Below are positions 1 through 5,940 of a stretch of DNA of 10,133 nt, piece by piece (within the stretch, counting starts at the first letter, position 1; every line of letters begins with the position of its first letter). The stretch lies in assembly GCA_963969345.1 (NCBI GenBank), contig CAXAKE010000020.1, forward strand, positions 1 through 10,133, read 5' to 3'. The notes beneath the pieces were generated by a model that was not told the DNA's origin, made no database searches, and saw only the letters and a list, made by a program, of their open reading frames with translations. A program made the translations under genes and the position numbers. The stretch is from Turbatrix aceti. Its lineage: Eukaryota > Nematoda > Chromadorea > Rhabditida > Panagrolaimidae.

Positions 1-180
1 TGTCGCGTCACGCGAAGTATTCGAACTTCCCGCGTTCTGGTCTCGAGGCGAAATGGAGGAGCGCGTGCGCATCGAGCTCAACCTCGGCCCGATACTCTGG
101 AAACTTCGCGACTAATCAACGAAGGCGAACGTTCCCACAGATCTCCTCTTGTATCTTCGAGAATATTCTGCCCCGACTCG

Positions 181-187
181 TATATAA
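181..187 (+). promoter_or_regulatory. LTR TATA box
   Basis: TATATAA followed by GGCTCT, in a GC-richer setting and about 95 bases ahead of the AATAAA signal, is the expected core promoter of an LTR. Transcription would start roughly 25-32 bases downstream, near 208-218, setting the U3/R boundary. The same motif stands at 2853-2859 in the 3' LTR. Confidence 0.7.
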
Positions 188-280
188 GGCTCTCTTTCTG
201 CCCCTGATTGTCTTTGGTTATTGTATTGTGGATATTGTTGTTGTTGGTTATTGTCTGTGTTATTCTGTGTTGGGTGTTCC

Positions 281-286
281 AATAAA
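281..286 (+). terminator. LTR polyadenylation signal (5' copy)
   Basis: AATAAA followed by CCTCTGTGCTTTACTCCTGTGTG, a GT-rich downstream element. Together with the TATA box at 181 it gives a short R region of about 90 bases. In the 5' LTR this signal must be bypassed; the copy at 2953-2958 would end the element's RNA. Confidence 0.7.
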
Positions 287-331
287 CCTCTGTGCTTTAC
301 TCCTGTGTGCCCCACGTAGAGCGACACTAGC

Positions 332-479
332 GACCAGCTAACCTCATCGCCTGGTCCTAACGCTCGCTCTCCCTTCTTGGACCAGCTAACCTTATCGCCT
401 GGTCCCACTCGTTTCCTCCGACCGGCAACTCGGTGCCCGGTCATCTCACTCATCACCTACACCCACGGGCGCGTGTAGG
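332..479 (+). other. Array of four stem-loops in R/U5
   Basis: Four inverted repeats follow one another: GACCAG/CTGGTC at 332-356, the same arms at 380-404, GACCGG/CCGGTC at 420-442, and CCTACAC/GTGTAGG at 456-479. The first two hairpins are 25-nt units differing at one loop base and spaced 48 bases apart, so they look like a duplication. All four stems are unchanged in the 3' LTR (3004-3028, 3053-3077, 3093-3115, 3129-3152), while the linker at 371-379 has changed. In retroelement RNA, 5' leader stem-loops often serve packaging, dimerisation or translation control; a role here is inference. Confidence 0.65.
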
Positions 480-489
480 AATCTCCTGG

Positions 490-539
490 GTGAGTTCCTC
501 TTTCTCTTTGGTTCTCGGTCGCTTGCCGCCTCGTTCTAG
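490..539 (+). other. Possible 50-nt mini-intron in U5 (GT...AG segment, copy 1)
   Basis: The segment starts GTGAGTTCC, runs through pyrimidine-rich sequence and ends TTCTAG. Related segments lie at 3163-3212 in the 3' LTR (ending TTACAG) and at 2476-2523 in the interior (ending TTCCAG). Every copy keeps the GTGAGT start and an AG end although the bases before AG vary. If spliced it would be a short leader intron, a size ordinary for nematodes. Alternatively it is a conserved cis-element of another kind. Confidence 0.4.
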
Positions 540-600
540 GCAACGCGACACCCGCGCCACCACCCCAACCCAACCGGGAGCCTGGTGTGCTCCCACATTG

Positions 601-613
601 TGGTGCATCGGCC
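601..613 (+). other. Primer binding site, tRNA-Gly type
   Basis: TGGTGCATCGGCC begins three bases after the 5' LTR. It is the reverse complement of a tRNA 3' end reading GGCCGATGCA plus CCA, the acceptor sequence I know for animal tRNA-Gly(GCC). Reverse transcription of the element RNA would be primed here. The 13-nt match from the CCA end, with the correct placement, makes the call strong; the exact isoacceptor needs the host tRNA set. Confidence 0.8.
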
Positions 614-645
614 TCGATCGACCCTGAAAGACCCGCGTGGCAACA

Positions 646-2397
646 ATGAGCAACGATCCGTACTTCCCCAAGCGGCATCAACTCAAGTGCATTGCGACCG
701 ATCCCTCATCCGCGGCAGACTCGCAGCAGCAGACCGCCTACAACATCGCGATCCAGCCCAAGATGTCCGGTCAACAGATGAAGATCGACCTCAGCACTCT
801 GCCTGTTGGTACCGGCCGCCTGAACCTTGTGATCAACTACCCGAACCAGAGCCTTCGACCATCGACCGACGCCATCCCGGTCTTCGATGGTTACGCGGCG
901 GACTTCGGCATGTTCTGGAACCTCTTCGAATCTATCCACCTCGATCAATCGATCCCTGTCCAGACGAAACTCAACGTGCTCTTCAGTAAGTTAGGTCCGA
1001 ACGTCAGGAAGAACTTCCGAGCATATGGTTCGACAACCGCCAACTACCACCTCATCGTCAACGAGCTCCGCGCTACCTACGGCAACCCTACGGCGGCAAT
1101 CGAGGAACTCAGCGAACGGCTGTACGAGCTGCCCATCCACGACAACAAGCGCACGGATGACCTGCAGACGTTCCGGACGATCCAGAGCATCGTCAACCAA
1201 CTCGAATACCTGGGAGCTGACATCGACAACTTCATGGTTTTCAAGGCTGTTAGTCAACGCATCCCGTCCCGCATCTTCGACGAGATCATCAAGCGGCGGA
1301 CGCCCAGGACAACGAAGGAGTACATGGCGGCGGCCACCGAGATTTTCCACTCCCTCGACGAACTCGAAAGGGCGTATTCCCGTTTGACAGCGCCTCGTCA
1401 ACGCCACGAGTCTCTTCGTCCTCGCTTCCCGAACCGTCGGTCGACCACGCAGCGCTGCATCTTCTGTGGTAAGCACGCTGGCAACCAGGACTGCCGCTCA
1501 GTGCCTGCGATGGACGAACGACGACGCATCCTGCAGACTCAACGACGTTGTTTCCGGTGCCTGTCCACCGATCATCTCTCTTGCGAGTGCCAGGCAGTGT
1601 GCTCCAAGTGCCAAGGTCACCACCATGCGTACATCTGCTCTCCAGTGCCAGATCAACAACAACAGCAGCATTGGCCTCCTGTCATCCCTGAGCAGCAAGC
1701 TCACTTGGTTTCGACCGTCATCACGACGCCACAGCATCGTGTACGCTGTGCGACGCCTGACAACCACCACGAAGAAATCATCCCGGCTAAGGCAGCTACA
1801 ATGGTTCAAAACCCCGCAACTCAGCTGACAAACTCGGTCATTGTCGGCACTGTGGTGATGGCAGAAGAAGACAAGACCTGCCACAACTCCGATTCTCTCA
1901 AGACCCTCAACGCTCCGGAAGTCTCCGAAGACACCACAGTCAAGGTCGACGACAACGTCGCAATCGACAACGAAGACGCTGTTGCTCTCCCTGACGCAAC
2001 TATCGACGAGACGATCAATCTTCCAGCCCGGCTTCCAACGACAGTCGGCAACGACAAAGAACTCAATTGCTCGCAACCGTCAACCGTCGACGAGGATCGT
2101 CTACCGCATCCCGACAAACAACGGCTTATCGCTTCCATGGGCCGTTCTGTCGCGCGTTCTCAACGTTTCTTTGACAGCTTGCCTTCCGAACACCGGTCAA
2201 GGATCATGACTGGTCGCAAACCTCACATCGACCTCCCCATCGTTCGGGCGAACGACAACATCCCGCACGTCCTTTCCGGCGGGAACTGGAAGGAAGCGCC
2301 GCCTCCCGACATCCGCTGGCCTCCCGAATTCGACAGGACCGGCCCCGACAAGGCTACGACGACATCAGCATCGGGCTTACATCGTCGTAGAAGATAA
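646..2397 (+). CDS. gag: Gag-like polyprotein of BEL/Pao retrotransposon
   Basis: Structural protein of the retrotransposon: it should assemble cytoplasmic virus-like particles and bind element RNA. The first ATG (646, context CAACAATGA) gives 583 residues. Residues about 77-247 resemble the DUF1759 family of BEL/Pao Gags, with the FDGYAADFGMFWNLFE start and the IKRRTPRTTKEYMAAATEIF segment near its end. A cysteine-rich block follows: C271-C274-H277-C283, a canonical CX2CX4HX4C knuckle at C302/C305/H310/C315, and C319-C322-H326-C331. Then come a glutamine run (337-342), an acidic stretch (about 410-460) and a basic tail ending RRRR. No protease motif (DSG or DTG) is visible. The frame is uninterrupted and codons strongly favour C in third position. 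The C-terminal 250 residues match no family I recognise. The next frame continues in phase after the TAA. Confidence 0.87.
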   Translation: MSNDPYFPKRHQLKCIATDPSSAADSQQQTAYNIAIQPKMSGQQMKIDLSTLPVGTGRLNLVINYPNQSLRPSTDAIPVFDGYAADFGMFWNLFESIHLDQSIPVQTKLNVLFSKLGPNVRKNFRAYGSTTANYHLIVNELRATYGNPTAAIEELSERLYELPIHDNKRTDDLQTFRTIQSIVNQLEYLGADIDNFMVFKAVSQRIPSRIFDEIIKRRTPRTTKEYMAAATEIFHSLDELERAYSRLTAPRQRHESLRPRFPNRRSTTQRCIFCGKHAGNQDCRSVPAMDERRRILQTQRRCFRCLSTDHLSCECQAVCSKCQGHHHAYICSPVPDQQQQQHWPPVIPEQQAHLVSTVITTPQHRVRCATPDNHHEEIIPAKAATMVQNPATQLTNSVIVGTVVMAEEDKTCHNSDSLKTLNAPEVSEDTTVKVDDNVAIDNEDAVALPDATIDETINLPARLPTTVGNDKELNCSQPSTVDEDRLPHPDKQRLIASMGRSVARSQRFFDSLPSEHRSRIMTGRKPHIDLPIVRANDNIPHVLSGGNWKEAPPPDIRWPPEFDRTGPDKATTTSASGLHRRRR

Positions 2398-2672
2398 CCG
2401 CTCCGCTCCACGGGCCCCCCGGAGGGTTCCTTCCTTTCGGAAGGAAAAATCTTCCAACTGGAGCTCACTTCCTTGGTGAGTTCCTTTCATTTGGTTTCTC
2501 GGTCGCTTGCCGCTCTGTTCCAGGCAATACGACCCCCTGACATCGCCTATCTGCACGCTCGGAACTCAGACACGTCGACCTCGAGCTCCCCCGACACTGA
2601 TCGCCAGAACCGCGCCTACCACCGACATCGTAGCCACTTCGTCTCCGCCTCCGGCTCCCCCCCCCCCGGGAG
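2398..2672 (+). other. Element tail between gag and 3' LTR, with hairpin
   Basis: This 275-bp stretch follows the gag stop. It holds an 8-bp perfect stem (TTCCTTCC, loop TTTC, GGAAGGAA at 2427-2446), the third GT...AG segment at 2476-2523, and an 11-nt C run ending at 2667. It stays open in the gag frame all the way into the 3' LTR, to a TAA at 2785-2787. A normal polypurine tract is expected directly before the 3' LTR, but only GGGAG is present; the best purine run is GGAAGGAAAAA at 2439-2449. Confidence 0.6.
2476..2523 (+). repeat. Third, diverged copy of the U5 GT...AG segment
   Basis: GTGAGTTCCTTTCATTTGG ... CGGTCGCTTGCCG ... TTCCAG matches the LTR segment at 490-539 with small indels, and similarity continues for some bases past the AG (GGCAAtaCGAC against GGCAAcgCGAC). 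This copy is 48 nt, a multiple of three, and carries no stop in the gag frame. It may be a relic of an older LTR end, a true repeated intron, or a duplicated cis-element. Confidence 0.65.
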
Positions 2673-2852
2673 TGTCGCGTCACGCGAAGTATTCGAACTT
2701 CCCGCGTTCTGGTCTCGAGGCGAAATGGAGGAGCGCGTGCGCATCGAGCTCAACCTCGGCCCGATACTCTGGAAACTTCGCGACTAATCAACGAAGGCGA
2801 ACGTTCCCACAGATCTCCTCTTGTATCTTCGAGAATATTCTGCCCCGACTCG

Positions 2853-2859
2853 TATATAA
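2853..2859 (+). promoter_or_regulatory. TATA box in 3' LTR
   Basis: Identical to the 5' LTR motif at 181-187. If active from this LTR, transcription would read outward into the flank, antisense to the saposin-like gene that ends at 3675. Confidence 0.55.
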
Positions 2860-2952
2860 GGCTCTCTTTCTGCCCCTGATTGTCTTTGGTTATTGTATTG
2901 TGGATATTGTTGTTGTTGGTTATTGTCTGTGTTATTCTGTGTTGGGTGTTCC

Positions 2953-2958
2953 AATAAA
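2953..2958 (+). terminator. Polyadenylation signal of the element RNA
   Basis: AATAAA in the 3' LTR with the same GT-rich downstream sequence as the 5' copy. This is the expected functional 3' end signal of the genomic RNA. Confidence 0.7.
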
Positions 2959-3270
2959 CCTCTGTGCTTTACTCCTGTGTGCCCCACGTAGAGCGACACT
3001 AGCGACCAGCTAACCTCATCGCCTGGTCCTAACGCTCGCTCTACCCTTCCCGGACCAGCTAACCTTATCGCCTGGTCCCACTCGTTTCCTCCGACCGGCA
3101 ACTCGGTGCCCGGTCATCTCACTCATCACCTACACCCACGGGCGCGTGTAGGAACCTCCTGGGTGAGTTCCTCTTTCTCTTTGGTTCTCGGTCGCTTGCC
3201 GCCTCGTTACAGGCAACGCGACACCCGCGCCACAACCGAAATCCAGCCGGGAGCCTGGTGTGCTCCCACA

Positions 3271-3639
3271 CTGCCAAATGACTTCAAAAAAGAATAAACG
3301 TGATTTTTGAAATCGTGTTAACAAACTTTTCCAAATATGTTATTTGATTTTGTTTGGTAAAACAGTCCAAAATTTTAATTATTTATAAATAATTAAAAAA
3401 ATTTAAAATTTAGGTAAGTTTTACAAAAGTGACAAACTTTTTCTTGCGAACTACATTTTTCTCAAGTCCCCCAAAAACACCCATTTTCCAAACTTTTTTT
3501 TACTCTAGCAAACAAAATTGGTGAATTTTTTCTTTATTTACGATAAAAAAATCGACTTTTAGCCAAACCCATCACGTAATAATATATAAATAAATAAACT
3601 CAATTTTTTACCCCACATGACCCCAATAGAAAATTAATC
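3271..3639. other. AT-rich spacer, no gene seen
   Basis: Very AT-rich host DNA between the retrotransposon and the minus-strand gene. No coding region, RNA gene or element end was recognised. It contains a perfect 26-bp AT-only palindrome at 3373-3398 (centre TTTATAAA) and several A and T runs. Confidence 0.6.
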
Positions 3640-3645
3640 TTTATT
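3640..3645 (-). terminator. Poly(A) signal of the saposin-like gene
   Basis: TTTATT on the plus strand reads AATAAA on the minus strand, about 30 bases beyond the minus-strand stop at 3677-3675. The spacing fits a short 3' UTR typical of nematode genes. Confidence 0.6.
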
Positions 3646-3674
3646 ATTTTAAAAACACAAGCCAAAAAGTAAAT

Positions 3675-4371
3675 CTACGAACAGTTATTGAGCTCCTTGC
3701 AGAGAGCTTTGACACCAAGGTTTTGGTCGTTTGTGAAGCGAGTCACGAGTTCCGGCAGGTTTGCTGGGGCAAAAAGTTGGAAACAAGACCGAACTGTTTC
3801 CTGTGCCACACCTGGTGTTGTAGACCCGTTGCGGCAAGTTTCGTTCAATAGGGCACCCAGCTCCGACTAAAACGTGCACAGCGTAATAAATTTAGGGGCA
3901 AGATCTTTGCTTACTAGTAATTTACAGAAAATCTTTGCTTACTTCCAAATTTGGCATAAAAGTGCTTACAAACGGCAAATCGAATTACGATAATGCAAAA
4001 CTAGTCAAAAAGTTGGAAACAAAATTTGGACACGGAAAGGGGTTTATTTTTTTTATTACTGTTTAATTAACAAAAATCTCTTGTAAAATATTTTTTTGAA
4101 TTACAGTCCAATTTAAAAAAAAAAATAGCAAAATAAATATTATTTTTTTTAATTGAAGAAATTTTTTCTTTGTCATCTTTTGTTATTTTTTCAAATTGTT
4201 TTGTGCTGAAAAAAAACAAACCATGACAGTAACGTTGTTTCTGAAGTTGGAAGCCAGTGTGTTGAGAAAAGTCTCACAGAAAAAGCAAGAAAGCGGATCT
4301 GCGGCGTAAATCGTGGCGCAAAGCACAAAAATTAATCCAAAACAAAGGTAGAAATTGGACGCCATCTTCAT
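3675..4371 (-). CDS. Saposin-like (caenopore-type) secreted protein, two exons
   Basis: Predicted 113-residue secreted protein. Exon 1 (4371-4222, 50 codons) encodes a hydrophobic signal peptide (likely cleavage after IYA, residue 23) and the first cysteine pair, SCFFCETF. Exon 2 (3866-3675) encodes the remaining four cysteines and ends ALCKELNNCS before TAG. The C-x2-C ... C ... C ... C-x5-C layout is that of saposin B domains; small single-domain nematode forms (caenopores, SPP family) bind membranes and act in the gut against microbes. The donor ATG|GTTTGT and acceptor CGTTTTAG|TCG are both phase 0, and an in-frame TAG directly before exon 2 supports the junction. The C2-to-C3 distance (about 28) then fits the family. 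A second ATG at 4365 is an alternative start. Spacing between C3 and C4 (16) is longer than in most saposins. Antimicrobial function is inferred from family only. Confidence 0.7.
3867..4221 (-). other. Intron of the saposin-like gene
   Basis: A 355-nt AT-rich intron, GTTTGT...TTTTAG. It is long for a compact nematode gene. It contains two 13-bp direct repeats (ATCTTTGCTTACT on the plus strand at 3903-3915 and 3931-3943) and, at 4006-4022, a 17-bp exact copy of a stretch of exon 2 (3770-3786). Another acceptor-like TTTTTTTTCAG lies only 16 bases inside the donor, too close to be used with it. Confidence 0.55.
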
Positions 4372-4643
4372 CGAGTGTTAATCGAAGAACTTGCATTGAC
4401 AGAATAATGGTTAGGTTAGCTATGCAATCGGGTAGTGATAAGACATGTATCGTTGTCTGATGGGTATTGAATTCAAATCAATACTGAATGATGATCGGTC
4501 AGCTGTATGAAATATTTAGAAAAATCATCGGTTTTTTTTAAATATTATAATTATTTAGACATAAAAATTTGAGTCGTCCGCTCGATTGATCCAGGACACG
4601 TCGCGTGTGCCATGATATTTATGAGCGCCGATGATGGGGGTAG
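4372..4643. other. Upstream region of the saposin-like gene
   Basis: About 270 bases without a coding region. It should contain the promoter of the minus-strand gene. The only recognisable site is TGATAA at 4436. No TATA box or clear trans-splice acceptor (TTTCAG) is visible directly before the ATG. A small inverted repeat GTATTG/CAATAC lies near 4464-4484. Confidence 0.45.
4436..4441 (+). promoter_or_regulatory. GATA-factor site (TGATAA)
   Basis: TGATAAGA stands about 65 bases upstream of the minus-strand ATG at 4371. In C. elegans, TGATAA sites bound by the ELT-2 GATA factor drive intestinal genes, including saposin-like antimicrobial genes. A 6-mer can occur by chance, so the regulatory role rests on position and gene type. 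Confidence 0.4.
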
Positions 4644-4923
4644 ATCAGTCTGGGTCTGAAGAGACGACTGATTGAACAATGTATCAGCGTTCTACGGCTG
4701 CGAAACATGGACTCTGACAAAAACAGCAGCAATAGCACTCATTAGAAATCAACGTCAACTATAACGCCGCTGTCTTGACATACAACTCCGCGACAAAATA
4801 TCATCTGATGCCATTCGAAAGCGGACCAAAATGCATGATTGGTACAGCGAAGCGTTACTACGAAAACTGAAATTCGGTTCATGTGCTGCGATTTTTCTAC
4901 GACACCTCCTTCAATTATGGTAA
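4644..4923 (+). pseudogene. Decayed non-LTR retrotransposon reverse transcriptase, C-terminal fragment
   Basis: From 4693 the frame reads YGCETWTLTK, a hallmark of the region after the RT core in RTE/jockey-like elements and their host-annotated relatives. Later come RDKISSDAIRKRTKM and WYSEALLRKLKFG, matching the usual RD(R/K)I-N-EI-RRT and ALLR-RW-WAGH pattern. The frame has an in-frame TAA at 4762-4764. Upstream similarity (LKRRLIEQCISVL, from 4644) lies in another frame, so a one-base frameshift sits near 4691. The fragment closes at a TAA at 4921. It is a short dead relic with no endonuclease or catalytic RT motif left. Confidence 0.75.
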
Positions 4924-5940
4924 ATTTTATGACGTAAAAAAATTAACAGCATGGTTTCGAAGAACACATTTTAATTAATTTATGAGTTTACAAAAACTTG
5001 AAAAATACTAAATTTCTGACAAAATTACATTTTTTTGTAATTCAACGCTTTTTGCCTGATCAAAAAGTCGCTGTGAGAACACCCAAAAGTGAAAAAACGC
5101 CATGCGCGTGCGCATTTTTATGAGGGATATCACTAATCCGTTAATATCTCGATTTCTGCCCGCACAAACTCGGATTCTTCGTTGTTATAAATTCGTAATG
5201 ATATGAAACCTCTGTATGGAAAAAATCGGACCAAAAATGTATGAACGTCAAAGTTTCTGTGAACCATGTTTACGATTTTCAGATCTCGCCATCTTAGCCC
5301 AGGTTGAATATTTTTTTACAGTTCAGGTATCAAAATGTTGGCAAAAATGTGGACAATAAATTAGAATAGCAGTAAGAACAAAAGAATGCACATAAAAAAA
5401 GCAACGTGAACCTATTTATCCCGCAAGCATGAAAAGCAGGTTCGCATGTTGCGCGTACTTCTCAAGGAAAATAAGCCTGAAAGTGTATACCGTGCGTGCG
5501 TACGCATTTTTTCCCGCCATTTTCTCAAGCCCATTTTTTCGCTCGTTTTTTTGCAAAGTGCGTTTTGTTCGACGAGGTTTCCTGGAGACAAAAATCAAGT
5601 TTTAAATTTCGCATTTCTTTTTCATTATAAGGCTTGGATAGTCGTATATTTTCATGCCAGAAGTTCTGGTCCAGAACTGACGAGTTGGTTTTTTGTGCGC
5701 TTAGTTCGAGTCAGTTCGAGAGTAGGAGATCGACGTCAAACACAAAAATGGACAACAGACTTTTCTCAAAAGGAAGCAGATCAATCGAGAAGCGACTGCA
5801 CAGAGGTGTGCGACACTAATAGTAATTCCCAAAAAAATTTTCAGGCACACCGGATATTTTTGAGCAAAATGGTGATCCGTCGAAATCCAAAATTACCGTT
5901 TTTTTGCCGGCTTATTTTAATTTAAAAAAATAGGATTTTG
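4924..5940. other. AT-rich spacer, no gene recognised
   Basis: No convincing exon. Notable items are GCGCGTGCGCATTTTTAT at 5104-5121, a related alternating purine-pyrimidine run ending GCATTTTTT at 5491-5512, a 17-bp palindrome at 5662-5678, and a direct repeat AGTTCGAG at 5703-5710 and 5713-5720. A 159-codon stop-free stretch (5446-5925) has no family signature and I do not call it. Confidence 0.5.
5662..5678. repeat. Short palindrome AGTTCTGG-T-CCAGAACT
   Basis: Perfect 8-bp arms around a single base, a mixed-composition sequence that AT richness does not explain. It could be a protein-binding dyad or a small hairpin; nothing nearby decides this. Confidence 0.55.

Larger units (their letters stand above)
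1..597 (+). repeat. 5' LTR
   Basis: Direct repeat of 2673-3270. The first 370 bases match exactly; the remainder shows 10 substitutions and one 1-base indel. The TATA box at 181 and AATAAA at 281 suggest U3 at about 1-210, R at about 210-305 and U5 from about 305 to 597 (inferred, no transcript data). The right end at CCCACA is well placed because the copies diverge directly after it. The left end is uncertain: base 1 is the window edge, so the LTR could extend further left even though TGT...ACA is a canonical pair of ends. Confidence 0.9.
1..3270 (+). mobile_element. Non-autonomous BEL/Pao-type LTR retrotransposon (gag only)
   Basis: Two near-identical direct repeats (1-597 and 2673-3270), both opening TGT and closing ACA, enclose a tRNA-type primer binding site, one gag-like ORF and a 275-bp tail. 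The Gag carries a DUF1759-like region and several zinc knuckles, the combination known from BEL/Pao elements. No ORF resembles protease, reverse transcriptase, RNase H or integrase, and the 2075-bp interior is too short to hold them. I infer an internally deleted element that relies on enzymes made in trans. The 3' flank begins ctgcc; the matching left target duplication lies outside the window, so insertion could not be verified. The element is clearly richer in G+C than the DNA to its right. Confidence 0.87.
2673..3270 (+). repeat. 3' LTR
   Basis: Direct repeat of 1-597. The first 370 bases are identical; differences from the 5' copy begin at about 3043 (one inserted A, TT to CC) and pile up near the right end (TTCTAG to TTACAG, and five changes close to 3234-3246). 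TATA is at 2853-2859. Flanking AT-rich host DNA begins right after CCCACA at 3270. Confidence 0.9.

Noticed and set aside
112..456. Antisense frames in the LTRs (also 2784-3101)
   Set aside because: They overlap the hairpin array and promoter and reflect GC-rich composition, with no homology recognised.
1498..2076. 192-codon frame antisense to gag
   Set aside because: A shadow of the C-ending codon bias of gag, with no independent support.
4201..4216. Acceptor-like TTTTTTTTCAG just inside the saposin intron
   Set aside because: It lies only 16 nt from the donor, too short for an intron, and reading on gives no cysteine pattern.
5446..5925. 159-codon open frame
   Set aside because: No recognisable domain, AT-rich codons without a coding pattern, and a 17-bp palindrome inside. 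More likely a chance open stretch.
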